A stretch of DNA of 64,000 bases from Dioszegia crocea (GCA_001600615.1 BCKK01000002.1:1-64000), one strand, 5' to 3'; positions 35,915-47,289 are shown, numbered from the stretch's first letter. Numbers and translations are program-made. The notes: generated by a model not told the origin, from the letters alone.

Positions 35915-36375
35915 ATGCCCGATCCACGAGACTACCGAGATGTCCGAGACCCGAGGGATCATCGCGAGAGGGAAATGAGGGATCCGCGAGACGCAAGAGA
36001 TCCTAGAGACATGAGAGATCCGCGCGAGATGCGCGATCCACGGGATATGAGGGATATGAGGGACATGAGGGATATGCGGGGACCCGACCCAAGGGATATT
36101 CGCGAGAGAGATCCAAGAGACATGCGAATGGCACCACACCCCTCTCAACAACACCCATCCTCGCATCAGCAACAGCAGCATCACCCTTCTTACCAGTCGC
36201 ATTCTGGTCATCCAGCCCATTCCCACCCCTCTCAACATTCATCCCACTCCAATCACTCGGGTCACCCCCACCCGTCACACGCCCCCCACCCCTCTCACCA
36301 ATCCCATCCTTCACTCTCACACCCTTCGCAGCACTCGCAGCCCCCGTATGGCTCTCAGCACGCATATCACCCGTC
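35915..36375 (+). repeat. Arg-Asp repeat followed by His-rich low-complexity tract in CYC8
   Basis: Bases 35915-36130 encode alternating RDPRD/MRDMRD units that form a mixed-charge run. Bases 36133-36375 encode a tract dominated by His, Pro, Ser and Gln (HPS, HPSQ, HSGHP units). At DNA level both are imperfect short tandem repeats, so length variation between strains is likely. Confidence 0.85.
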
Positions 36376-39300
36376 AGGCTCTAGGCACTCGATCAGCATG
36401 TCTGGTCCGGCCGGGCCGGGTATGGGTGGACCCCCAATGTCCATGGGTCCGATGGGTGGACCACCGAGCATCGAGCAGTCTCTGCCACCTACAAATGGAC
36501 ACGCCCATGCCCTTGCATCAGCCTCGCATCAGCACGGAATGAGGGATCACCGTCTCCCGATGCCATCCGCTCCCGCCATTACGCCAGCGTCTGCAAGGGC
36601 GAAGGATAAGATGGACCACATGCTTGGGAACTTGGCCAATGCGAATGAGAACACCTGGATGCTCATGGGTGAGTACTGCCAATTTTGAGTGATCGTCATG
36701 CTGACAGATAGGCGCCGTTGCGGAACACATGCAAGACACCGACCGTGCCATGTCCGCATTTGAAAATGCGCTCAGGCACAACCCCAATTCGGTCATCGCT
36801 TTGACGAGCGCAGCCAACATTGCGAGGAACAAGGATCAATTCGACAAAGCTATCGAATACTTCCAAAAAGTCTTGAACATCAAGCAAGACAACGGCGAAG
36901 TTTGGGGGAGCATGGGTGAGTTCTACCACTGTTCCAGAGAATCTCCCAGCTGACATGCCAGGACATTGTCTGTTGATGAAGGATGATCTGCCCAAGGCGT
37001 ATACGGCGTATCAGCAGGCTCTGTATCATCTGCAAAATCCGAAGGTGATTTAGCTGTGCTGCACTGTATGACTCCTCGCTGATTAAGCAGGAACCCAAGC
37101 TTTGGTATGGTATTGGTATCCTGTATGACCGATACGGCTCGTTCGAGCACGCCGAGGAGGCATTCTCGAGCGTTCTCAAAATGGATCCCAGTAAGTCTTG
37201 CGATGTCATGGCTGTGCGGAGTATCTCTAATTAACAGATTTCGAAAAGGCGAACGAGATCTACTTCAGGCTCGGCATTATCTACAAACATCAGCGCAAAT
37301 ACTCCGCCAGTCTGGAGGTATGTCATCCCTCTGACCCTGTGAGCCATCCGCTGACATCTAGTGCTTCCGCTACATCCTCGATAACCCACCTCGACCGCTT
37401 ACCCACTTCGATATTTGGTTCCAGCTTGGGCACGTATATGAGCAGGATCGCGACGTAAGCATCACAGCCGAAGCTATCCCCCAGTGGCTGACAAGAACAG
37501 TACGAGAATGCCAAATCCGCTTACATGCGAGTATTGACTCATCAGCCGGATCACGCAAAGGTGTTGCAGCAGCTTGGATGGTTGTATCACCAGCCTGGGG
37601 CAGCATTCGAGGACCAAGAAAAGGCAGTGTCCTATCTGACAAGAAGTCTGGAAACGGGTAAGTTGTCTCTTCTTCGTCCAAAGTCATCATCGAGCTGACC
37701 ATCAGATGGCGCCGATGCACAGAGCTGGTATCTACTGGGCCGAGCCTTCATGGCCGGACAGCGATACAACAAAGCTTACGAGGCGTACCAGCAAGCTGTA
37801 TATCGGGATGGGCGGAATCCGACCTTCTGGTGCAGTATCGGTGTACTGTACTACCAGATCAACCAATATCGCGATGCCCTCGATGCCTACTCCCGCGCTA
37901 TCCGGCTCAACCCGTATATCCCAGAAGTGTGGTATAACCTCGGATCACTATACGAGTCGTGCAACAACCAAGTCACCGATGCTATCGATGCCTACTCTCG
38001 AGCTACCGAGCTCGATGGAACCAACCAGGTCATCAAAAACCGGCTGGCTCTCCTTCAGGGTGCCGGACCGAAGAGCGGTCCCCTACCCCCTGCTCCTGGT
38101 CCCGTCGATGTCCATCCCAGCCAGTACGCCGCGACCCCGACCAACGGTCCTCACCAACAAGCTGCATCCCCGCGCGCATCCCCACCAGCCCTGCTCAATG
38201 ATGGCAGGCCCGAAAGGCCGCTCACTGCCGTTCGCCCTATCCAACCAGCTCCGCCAGGCGCAACTATCGGTGGACCGCCAGGCAGTCCCGGTCCCTTCCG
38301 TGGCGGTATCGCACCTCCTCCCCTCAACAACGTCGACGAGACAAGAGGTAGCATGTCTCGCCATGCGCCCCTCGCGCCGATCGAAATGGAAAGGCCTGAT
38401 CTTGCTCCACGTGGAGACCGAGGCGATCGACCACCTCCCCCGTCGCAGATGCAAAATGGACGTCATGAAGACCGCAGACATCTTGCTTCGCCTGGTTCGC
38501 CTCGGCGGCAATCCGTAGTAGAAGGCGGAAGGGAGTACGGTTTCCCTCAATACCCACCACCGCCCGGTGCACCACATTTGCGAGAGCGGGAGCGAGAGCC
38601 TCGGAATAGGGAGGAATGGGAGGCACGGGAGAGGCGTAATGGGCCTGGATCAGGACTTGCTCCCCTCGGCTCACATCAACCTCACAGTCAGCAATTGTCG
38701 GATCCGAGAGGTGGAGGAGGCAGAGCACCCATGGGCGGACCCTACCAACACCCCAAAGACATCGGTCGACATGCCTCGCCTCGGATACCGTCGGATGGTC
38801 GAGAGTATGCCCGAGAGTCTGGATCCTATCAATCGCATCCCCAGGATGAGCGTAGGCGACACGAGGAGAAGGTCATGCTCAACGCACCTCCACACCCCTC
38901 CATGCCTCGTGATCCTCGTACAGACGATCCTCGGGCTCCCAGCCCAGCGCCGAGCAACTCGAGTCGAGCTAGCAAGCGCACTAGGGAGAGCGCTGGGCCA
39001 GGGCCAAAGAAACGGGCAAAGGATGATAAGGCTGGGGTTGCCCCGGCAAAGCGGACGTTGCTGGGTGGAGAGCAGAAGAAGGAGGGCAAGAAGAGTGGGG
39101 ATACCAAGTCTTCAGCGGAGGGCTCAAAGGCCGCTGGACCTGGATCAAGAGTCATCAATGAAGGTGAGTTTTGCAATACCTGCCTTCTGGTACATGCTGA
39201 CTTTGCAGATTATGATGAAGGTGTAGACGCTCTGATGGCTCTACACGGCGATCGACCTTCCAACCACGGCAGCGTTCGGGCCTCGAGCGTAGGCAGTACC

Positions 39301-40077
39301 ACAGTCCCTGCCGCCACTTCGCCAGGAATGGAGAAGGACGAGGCACCCACCGCCCAGACCCCAGCAGGCGCCAATCTTACCGCGGAGACGGGATTGAAGC
39401 GGAACGATCCTGCCTCCCCCCACTCTCCTAGTACTGTCCATTCCAAAAAGCCAAAACCCGCTTCGAGTACATCCGCATCCCCAGCCCACGGTCAACCAGC
39501 GCCGAAGAAGACTATCATCATCGAAGTTCTCAATGCCGAGAATGTCCGAAGTCCGGCGCCGAGTACAAACGGTACGGGATCTAGATCCACGCCGGTCAGT
39601 AACGGTACTGCGCCGATGACGGGGTCTTATTTCCCTCGGACTGAGGACAAGGCGGAGGCGTCGGTGGCGGAAGGTCAGCCTGCCGCACCAGCAGCAGGGG
39701 ACAGACAGGCGGAGGCGGCGTCGCAAAGCGAAGTTGCGCAATCTCCGAGGGAGTCGGGCGCGGATGTAGCCATGGGCGAGGGCAAGGAGGAAGCTGGGGA
39801 GGGAAACAGAGATACTACGCCAATGCAGGTGGAGCCTACCGCAGTAGCGGCTGCACCGACTGCCGCGTCGGAGGTGGCTGCTACCCCAACTCCGACAGAA
39901 GGTGCGCAAAGTGTGGCAGCCGAGGAGGACGTAACGATGGAGGATGTATCGGGATCCACAGCGCGGGCGTCAGAAACGGAGTCAAAGTCTGGGTCTACCG
40001 CTCCTACCGATCCTGCGCCACAGATAGAGGCGGCGGCCGTGTCAACAACAGGCGAATCAGAAAGTAAAGAGGTTTGA
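35915..40077 (+). CDS. CYC8: Cyc8/Ssn6 general transcriptional co-repressor, TPR protein
   Basis: Cyc8 (Ssn6) forms the Tup1-Cyc8 co-repressor complex recruited by many DNA-binding proteins. Ten TPR units can be counted, from WMLMGAVAEHMQDTDRAMSA to PEVWYNLGSLYESCNNQVTD, including PNSVIALTSAANIARNKDQF, LWYGIGILYDRYGSFEHAEE and FWCSIGVLYYQINQYRDALD. This is the number in yeast Cyc8. Upstream is an unusual head: an Arg-Asp repeat (MPDPRDYRDVRDPRD and onwards) followed by a His/Pro/Ser-rich tract. Downstream is a long disordered Pro/Ala/Glu-rich tail with basic patches (PGPKKRAKDDK). Introns fall between or within TPRs; a 45-nt intron at 39164-39208 is stop-free and in phase. The start at 35915 has A at -3; the frame is open back to 35669, so a longer form is possible. 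Confidence 0.92.
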
Positions 40078-41119
40078 AGAGCAGCAAGGAATTAATCACC
40101 CGTGTAGATTGATAACAAATGCAATCATAGTTTGCGACGAGGAGTGCGTATGAGGTCCTGCTGCCCTGTGAGCCTGGCGTAGTATCATCGTATCCCTGGA
40201 GGTCTCTCGGGAAGGTCATCTAGGCTCCAGCGCCCACAGGCTGCACGAACATTTGGAGCAGAACGTTCAGATACTCGATGGAAAGTCAACCAGCGTTGAC
40301 GTGGGGCCCCGCACGTTTCAGGCTGACTCAAGCGTGGGAAACCTCCCCACACCTCAGGCCTCATGCCCCCAAAGCCCTATCACGCTTCTCTACCTTCACA
40401 CTTCTTATACTTCACACCGCAACACATGCAAGGACGAGTCGAATCTCACAGCACCGGCGGAGAACGCGGTGATCGCAGTCTAGAATCCAAAGATCCAAGG
40501 GTTCGAGTCGCCCATTGACGCTGGGTGAAACTTGGAGTAAACCATCCCAAACGGCAGCCGTCCTCGAGGTGTTTAAGATCAGCCATTGTATCGTATGATA
40601 ATGGGACTGATTGGGACCTAACACGCCTAATGCTATCATAAAACATCGCTGTCAGTCATGAGTCGGGATAATGACAACAAGGCTTGTTTCTGTCATTGTG
40701 CGACCTCAATTCGCGTAGTGAGTCATGTCTTGTCTCGCTTTCCCGCCTATTTACTGAGCGGGCTGATGCCCAGGAGATGTCAACTCAATCTGTTTGATTT
40801 GTGCTTCCACTCTCTTACCGTCCATTCGTTTCATACTCATTGCAACCCCTTAACTTGGCATGATCAACCATCAACATTTGTCCTCTTCGACCTCCTCGGC
40901 GATGTATATAAGGTCATCCTATCCTGCTCCTCTTCTGTTCTTCATCAGTTCCCTTCTCGCTCTTTGTCTCTCGTATCTCATCTCATCTATCTTATCTCCA
41001 TCTACACATCTTATCTCTATCATTACATCTGAACCGCTTCGCATCTACGCTCTTACTCGACTAATCATATACACCACTTTCGGCGCTACATACCCTACTC
41101 TTACAACCTACACACCACG
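40078..41119. promoter_or_regulatory. Intergenic region with TATA box and pyrimidine-rich leader of the secreted-protein gene
   Basis: About 1.04 kb lie between CYC8 and the secreted-protein gene. TATATAAGG at 40905-40913 is followed by roughly 200 bases of C/T-rich sequence up to the ATG at 41120, a layout typical of strongly expressed fungal genes. A GGTTCGAGTC-like string near 40500 resembles a tRNA T-loop, but no cloverleaf can be built around it. No gene is seen. Confidence 0.5.
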
Positions 41120-42427
41120 ATGCCCTCCATCGCCAAACTCACTCTTTCCACCCTCGCCCTCTTCGCTTTCTCTGCGGACGCTGCACCTCTTCTCTCCGGT
41201 CTCGGTGGTGGCAGCAATACCAAGGCGGATGCTGCTGTCGTGACTGGTGTCAAGACAGACCTGAAAGTATTTGCGGATGCGTTTGTGAGTCACTTTCAGC
41301 TTCAGGCGTTCGGCACAATGGCTAACTGTTTCAGGTCAAAGTGACCACTGGCGGCAAGACCAACACGTGCGACAGTGTCAATCTCGGTTTGATCGCAGGC
41401 ACCGGCCTTGCAACTGTGAGGCACAGATTCAACTGTCGGTGTTTGTAATACGTGCTGACAGATGCAGAGCGTGAGAGCGACTTTGTTCAGCAAGCTTGCC
41501 GTCACTCAGTGTCTTGCGACTTACTGTAAGTCGCAGGTCGTATCTGGCAAAGTCGGAACACTGCTGACTCTCCAGCCGACGCTCTTGCCTGCACAGAATT
41601 CGGTGCATATCTCGCCGTATCCTACTACGCGTACATTTCGGGCTGGGCCGGAGCAACTCTCTTCGCGGCTCTTGAGCGTAAGTCCGGCCTGTCTGTATTG
41701 GGCTCGAGTCACCGCTGAACATCTCAGCTGTTCGCGTGAACCGATGGCACGCTTTGCAGAACGGCTTCTGCTCCTCGCACGGGGCTCCTGCTGGCGTATG
41801 CGGTGGCTGGGACAGTCAGGTAGGTCTATCGGAAATGAACCTTATGCGGACCCGCTGACAGTCCAGTGGAACACCTTTGACTCTCTCTCGGCGAGTGTCA
41901 GTGCCGATATCAAGGCTGCTGCCGTGAGTTTCCTTCATGTGATAAGTTTGTTCACAATAGCTGATCAGGGGCAGAAACTCAACCTCCAATCGTCCGGCCT
42001 TCTTCTTCTTTGCGACACCTCTGCCATCCTCAAAGCTGGCATCGACGGTGTCATCCGAATCGGAGCCGATGCCACCGCCAAAGTTGCCGCTGCTGTCGTC
42101 GTCAAGGGCGATGTCAACGCCGACGTCAAGGCCAAGGCCACTCTCGACGCTACCGCTGCCGCTGTCGTCGATGCCAACGCCAAAATCGTCGCCGCGGCCG
42201 CTGCTTTGAAAGCCAAGGTCGACGTCAAAGCCGATGTTGACGTCCATGCCAACGCTAAGACCGGCGCTGTCGCCCACCGGGACCTCCTCGATGTTATCGG
42301 CGTTGTCGGCGGCGCTAAGGGTGATGGCCACGGCAAAGGTTTCCTTGGCCTGACTGGCGACAGGCTTGATTTGGGGTTGGCCGGTGCAGGAAAGGGCAAG
42401 GGGTTCTTGGGAGGCGTCATCGCTTGA
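41120..42427 (+). CDS. Secreted protein, Cys-containing domain plus Ala/Val/Lys/Asp-rich repeats
   Basis: I do not recognise the family. The N-terminus MPSIAKLTLSTLALFAFSAD is a clear signal peptide with likely cleavage near DAAPLL. After splicing of six introns the protein has a globular part with six cysteines (KTNTCDSVNLG, VTQCLATY, ALACTEFGAYLAVSYYAYIS, NGFCSSHGAPAGVCGGW, LLLLCDTSAILKAG), enough for three disulfides. A C-terminal tract of imperfect Ala/Val/Lys/Asp units follows (KVAAAVVVKGDVNADVKAKA, IVAAAAALKAKVDVKADVDV) and then a Gly-rich end (GKGFLGGVIA). No GPI signal or membrane segment is apparent. It has a TATA box and a pyrimidine-rich leader, suggesting high expression. A cell-wall or surface role is only inference. 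Confidence 0.75.
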
Positions 42428-43003
42428 GCGTTGTCGGGTGTGCCGGTGTAGGTTCTTGCGTGGTTTGCTTCCTCTCTCATAGGGTCAATTTCTGTTCAGT
42501 ATGGGTCTGCTTCGCGGGGTTCCTCCCTCCTCCCGCCAGTAGTAAATCTCCTCCGGTCTATAATTGTTGATTCTTGTCTTTCAGCCGGTCGAGTAGGTAT
42601 CTTTTGGGATTGATGCATTGTTCTGTATCGTCGAATCTCGAGCGGCTCTGCGGCCTCCTGATCAGTGCATGTTGGGGTGTGAAGGAACATTGGAAGATTC
42701 TCGAATCTTTGGGCAGGCGGAGCATAGTCTGTCGGGGTTACCGGGAAAGCAGCGATAATTGGCCGACAAAGCTCCGAGTGCCGTCGGGGGATTAATTCAG
42801 GGAATGGAATCCAGAGAAGCCCATGCCAGCGTCATTCCCCCTCAGCTCAGCTCGACTTTTTATCCTCCTCTTCCCATCTATCTACATCTTCCCCTAACAA
42901 ACAAGTGAGTAGCCCTCTTGTATCCTGACAACACTCCCTGACCACTCTAGTCTTCACCATACTACCCACACTCTCACGCGCATTCCGCTCCACAAGTTTC
43001 AAA
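42428..43003. other. Intergenic region between the secreted-protein and aldo-keto reductase genes
   Basis: This 576-base stretch holds the 3' UTR of one gene and the promoter of the next. The last 130 bases are C/T-rich leader sequence with an intron-like stretch (GTGAGTAGCCC near 42905 to TCTAG near 42950), so a 5' UTR intron is possible. Nothing else is recognised. Confidence 0.4.
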
Positions 43004-44573
43004 ATGGCTCAGCAATCATTCAAGCTCGCCAACGGCAAGCAGATCCCCTCCATCGGTCTCGGCACTGTAAGTATAGACCTTTTCTTCCTATGGGCGACAG
43101 CTGATCACGTCTTGAACCCTTTCCCTGTTCCTCTATACTTCCCGATCCCATATCGTTTGTTACCCCATTCCACCCCTCCGACCGCGCGCTCCTCTTCTTT
43201 GATGATTCTGCGTATGGCATAACAGTGGCAATCTGCGTAAGTAGCGCTTCCTGAGGATGTGTGGAATGTTGCTGATCGGATCAGTAAGGGCGAAGTCGCT
43301 ACCGCTGTTGAGCACGCTCTGAAGGTGAGTTGTTGTGGCTGATGCCATACTCTCCACCTTGCTTCTGAACCTGATCGTTTAGAACGGCTACAGGCACATT
43401 GAGTACGTGTCATTCCAGCGTCAACGCTCCGATCCAGGCGGTCTCTATCTATGAGCCGTAAAACTGACTCTTCAGCTGTGCTTGGGCTTACGGTAACGAG
43501 GCTGAGGTCGGAGAGGGAATCAAGAAGTCTGGCGTCCCCCGTGAGGAGATCTTCGTCACCTCCAAGCTCTTCGAGCTACACCACCACCCCGAACATGTCG
43601 AGCTTGCCATCAAGGACACCCTTAAGAACCTCGGCCTAGAGTACCTTGACCTGTACCTCATGCACTGGAACGTGAGTTGGGCTTTTTGCTTCAGTGGGGC
43701 CATGAGCTGATAAGACGTAGATCAACCTCCAGGTTGACGCTCCTGAGGGCGTTCTCCCCACCCAGGAGCACACCATTAAGGCTGAGAACGGCAAGAAGAA
43801 GCTCGACGTTGCTCTTGCCGACGATGTCACCCCCACTTGGAAGGCCATGGAGAAGGTGAGGCTATTCTTGCCATACATTTGTGCAGTGCTGACCTTGTCC
43901 AGCTCGTTGACTCTGGCTTGACCCGCGCCATCGGTGTATCCAACTTTAACATCAACCGTGTCAAGAAGCTTTTGGCTTCCGACATTAAGATTAAGCCCGT
44001 TGCCAGTAAGTCCAGCAGCTTCCGACATGACGACCTAGACTGATCCCCTCAGACCAGGTCGAGCTCTCTATCCAGTGCCCCCAGCCCGAGCTCGTCGCCT
44101 GGTTGAAGAAGAACGACATCCTCCCCTGCGCATACTCTCCTCTCGGCGGAACCGACGGCCAGCACCTCCGTGAACACGAGGTGGTCGCTAAGATCGCCAA
44201 GAAGCACGATGTCCAGGGCGCCACCATCCTCATCAGCTGGTTGATTAAGCGAGGAATCTGCGCTCTGCCCAAGAGTGTCACCCCCTCCCGAATTGACGGT
44301 AACTTGAAGTGTGAGTTGTAGCATACCTGACTTATCATGGAATGCACTGACAGTGTCAGCGGTCGATCTATCTGAGGAGGAGTTCAAGCAGATTGAGGAC
44401 TTGGCCAAGTCGCACCCACCCAAGCGTGTCTGCGACCAGTCGTCAAGTGAGTCTGATTTGCGAAGTTCCCATTTGAATCGAGCTGATCACCAGGCTTTGA
44501 GCCCTTCTACGATATCTACCAGGAGAACGACGCCGAGTTCTGCGATAAGGCACAGTTCGCCAAGGAGAAGTAA
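43004..44573 (+). CDS. Aldo-keto reductase (Gcy1/Ypr1-like)
   Basis: This is an NADPH-dependent aldo-keto reductase of the AKR2/AKR3 type that reduces aldehydes or ketones to alcohols in the cytosol; the substrate is unknown. The spliced start is [29 protein letters not shown]. The catalytic tetrad is present: Asp in YRHID, Tyr in [15 protein letters not shown], Lys in [17 protein letters not shown], His in LDLYLMHWN. Cofactor-side motifs are [49 protein letters not shown] and [16 protein letters not shown]. The 5' part is finely split: exons of 63, 11 (43226-43236), 40 and 20 nt (43383-43402). A long N-terminal intron of about 160 nt separates the first two. Overall length is normal for the family. 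Confidence 0.9.
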
Positions 44574-44919
44574 AAATTGTAGACAGACATCGTAGGGATT
44601 CAAAATTGCCCATGCAGTCATGATCTAAAAGCCTCGTCGAGCTCCGTCGTGGATGATGGATGGTCGGCTTTGTGATACGTTCATGTCTGGGTTCCTTGGG
44701 AATCTCACAGCGACTGGAGGCTCCCTTCGCAGCTGCTGCTCAGGCCTGGCCTGATCGACGGTATCATATGGGGATCGACAGCTGCACGTGACCGCTTGAT
44801 ATCTTGACCGCGGGCCACCATCTCCGCATCAAGAACGCGAGCAATGTTTCCAAAGTTCTTGATCTATAAACCCAATTCCAAGCACCACATATCGCTCCAA
44901 AGACATCTGCTGTGACAAC
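44574..44919. promoter_or_regulatory. Intergenic region with CACGTG upstream of prefoldin 5
   Basis: The 346 bases contain a CACGTGA core at 44785-44791, 135 bases upstream of the prefoldin 5 start. It is a Cbf1/bHLH-type palindrome. No TATA box or gene is evident. The site assignment is motif-based only. Confidence 0.35.
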
Positions 44920-45632
44920 ATGGCAGCCGAACAGCAAGTACAACTTACGGATTTGGAGCCTATACAATTGCAAGAAGTGAAGAAGCAGATCGATCAAGTA
45001 AGTTGGTGAAGAACCAAGCTCTTCTCTTCGCTATCGACATAGCCCTCGACAAACGTCTTGCTAACTCATTCAGGAGCTGGAGCACTTGACGCAATCATAT
45101 CAGCAACTTAAGCAGGCTCAGGCGAAATTCCGTTCATGCCTGAATGACCTCGGTGAATTGACACCGTCAGCGAAAGGTGAGTTGACAACTTGGGCGATTC
45201 TGCACTTGCGGCTCCTTTGAGCGTCGCCACACGACCAGGTCCTGCCAAACTTGAAACGAAGCTGATGTCTTTCAGGAAAAGAGGTGCTTGTTCCCCTTAC
45301 GAGTTCATTGTATGTTCCAGGGACGCTGGGCGATACAGATATGGTGGTGGTCGATATCGGGACTGGATACTACGTACGAAAAGCAAGTAGATACGCCTCC
45401 CTTGCCTCTTGTCGACACGCCTGCGTCTGACAGAAACTGTCTTGCCTTTGCTGACTCCGAATAGAAGCGCTCCGAGGCACGAGAACATTACACCTCGAAA
45501 TCAAAATTCATACAAGGCAACCTCGAAACGCTGCAAAAGACGATAGAACGGAAACAGGACAATGTGCAGTCGGTGATGCAGGTCTTGCAGATGAAGATGC
45601 AGGAAGGCAGAGGGGGTGGCGCAGGGAAGTAG
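44920..45632 (+). CDS. GIM5: Prefoldin subunit 5 (alpha-type)
   Basis: Prefoldin is a hexameric jellyfish-shaped co-chaperone that delivers nascent actin and tubulin to the CCT chaperonin; this is the PFDN5/Gim5 alpha-class subunit. Four exons (44920-44997, 45074-45176, 45276-45382, 45465-45632) give 151 residues. The N-terminal coiled coil reads [20 protein letters not shown]. The central beta part reads [20 protein letters not shown] and [14 protein letters not shown]. The C-terminal coil reads [20 protein letters not shown]. The third intron begins GCAAGT rather than GT. Splicing there gives [15 protein letters not shown], the same length as the human GYYVEKTAEDAKDFF segment. The gene is short and complete. 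Confidence 0.9.
45383..45464 (+). other. GC-AG intron in prefoldin 5
   Basis: The intron starts GCAAGTAG and ends CTGACTCCGAATAG. Using GC as donor keeps the frame and the exact family spacing. The available GT donors nearby (GTACGA upstream, GTAGAT downstream) either delete three conserved residues or shift the frame. Confidence 0.7.
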
Positions 45633-45794
45633 GAGGAAGTAAGAGGAGACTTGAGAAGCCGCGCTGGACCTCCGACGGACATACAGGTCAAATCCACGCT
45701 CGAGCGTTTGATGATTACTCGCGTCATCGCGCTGGACGCGCTGGACGACTCCTAGGTGTAGTCTCATATCTATCATGCATGATGCCACACTAGC

Positions 45795-47132
45795 TTACAT
45801 TTGGGCTGATGCAAGCCCTAGAGTCCTGGAAAGCCTCTTTCGAATCGTGTGATATTCAGGGTCGTTCTCTGGTGTTACGATCCCGTGCCGCATCATGAAG
45901 TCGACCAACACTGCCGCGCAATCGGGCTTGAATTTGCCAGCGAGCATAGCCCCGATGGTGTCTGTGATGGACATGAGCTGAGAGATTAATAATTACTCAT
46001 TGTAAATCGGCAACTCGCGGAAAGGCAGATACGCACTGTGAAGGAATCCACTTCGTCGTCACCTGGTGTGGGCGTCAGATAGTCGGCAGAAGACGAGGAA
46101 GGGAGACACAAGTCAAACTGATAGCCAATGGCTGAAAAGATCGATCAGCACCATTCCCGCTTCCACGACCGAAACAATTCACTTACCTGGCTGGAGCGAT
46201 CCGTTTGGGTAGATTTTGAAATAAGAGAATGTGCAGGCTGCGCTGTGTTCAGTCAGCCAGAGTCGAAGGGTACCGTGGGAAGAGTGACTTACTGTATCCT
46301 TGGCAGAACAAATGACTGAGGTAGACTGGCCTCTTCTTCGCACTCCTTGAGCATGCAATCCAGCGGCGTCATACCAGCCGTCAAACCGCCGCACACCGTC
46401 TGTTGGATCAGCGCAAAATCTCCGCAGGTTTGAGGTTGGTCGATAGATTCACATTGTCAAGCATCCCGGGGAAGGCACGAGCCATGCTCCGCTTCGGTAC
46501 CCAGATCTGTATATCCTTTCCCTCGCCCTCGTAAGCTGTCAAGTGGACGCCATACACGACAACTCCGCAGACATTGCTCATTGCGCGTTCCATGGTGAAG
46601 ATCTTCTTGCCGCATGGCAATAGGTCCTCACCGCCGGCGAAGAAGCGTACAGCTGAATTTGTTCGTCTCGCCATCCTGTGTGTGGTGAGCTGCTTTACTG
46701 AGAGTGAAGTCAACCAAAGCCTCGCTTACCTCGGAGATGGTCCGGAAACATCCCATCGGCTCTCCATCTCTGCGCCATCTCCTGCACAGCTTGTCTCACT
46801 TCCTCCATACCTTTACTCAGAAGCCACTCGGCCAGGTAGACGCATTGGACCAAGTCGGCCTCCCCCAGTGATCTCGGCGTTGACAGTGTCGGACTTTGTT
46901 GGAATCGCCATGGACTACCATGACCCCCGCCCGTTCCGGTCTCTGCCTGTACCGCCTTGACCACATCCTCCCGGAAGAGACCGACGGGACTGATCCCCGC
47001 CTCAAAGTCAGCCAAAGTCAGATGGAAGGGGATATATCGCTCTGTGCCATCGGGCGACACGGTGGGGTATGGTGTCGAAAGTTGGAGTGGAAAGTTGTCA
47101 ACCGCGTCGATGACTGTGAGAAGGCTGCTCAT
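45795..47132 (-). CDS. DUF4743-Nudix hydrolase paralogue A, with frame break
   Basis: This is an N-terminal DUF4743 domain followed by a Nudix domain, as in yeast YJR142W and the Nudix part of S. pombe Tnr3, enzymes linked to hydrolysis of damaged thiamine diphosphates. Start: MSSLLTVIDAVDNFPLQLST. Landmarks: IPFHLTLADFEAGISPVGLF, VYLAEWLLSKGMEEVRQAV, GWRDEQIQLYASSPA, then KIFTMERAMSNVCGVVVYGV, HLTAYEGEGKDIQIWVPKRS and the Nudix box GGLTAGMTPLDCMLKECEEE. Between YASSPA and KIFTME the frame changes at about 46606-46641. Either one base is missing (mutation or sequencing error) or a 26-nt GTGAGG...AAG intron is spliced. The end DPEYHTIRKRLSRTLGL is intact. Paralogue B lies directly upstream in the same orientation, suggesting tandem duplication. 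Confidence 0.72.
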
Positions 47133-47289
47133 ACTGTTGATGATGTATAGTTTAGTAGATCCTACTCAATATACGCCATGGGAGCCAAGATCCGATAGGA
47201 ATGTCAAAGGAAAGGCAGAAGGGTGAGCCGGATAAAGGAGACCTTGGTGGTGGGATATACTCTTGAGTGCATGTCATCGGCCCGGCAGC

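Noticed and set aside
40440..40560. GGGTTCGAGTC resembling a tRNA T-loop (B box)
   Set aside because: The flanking T stem does not pair, and no acceptor stem, D arm or A box can be placed at the right distance.
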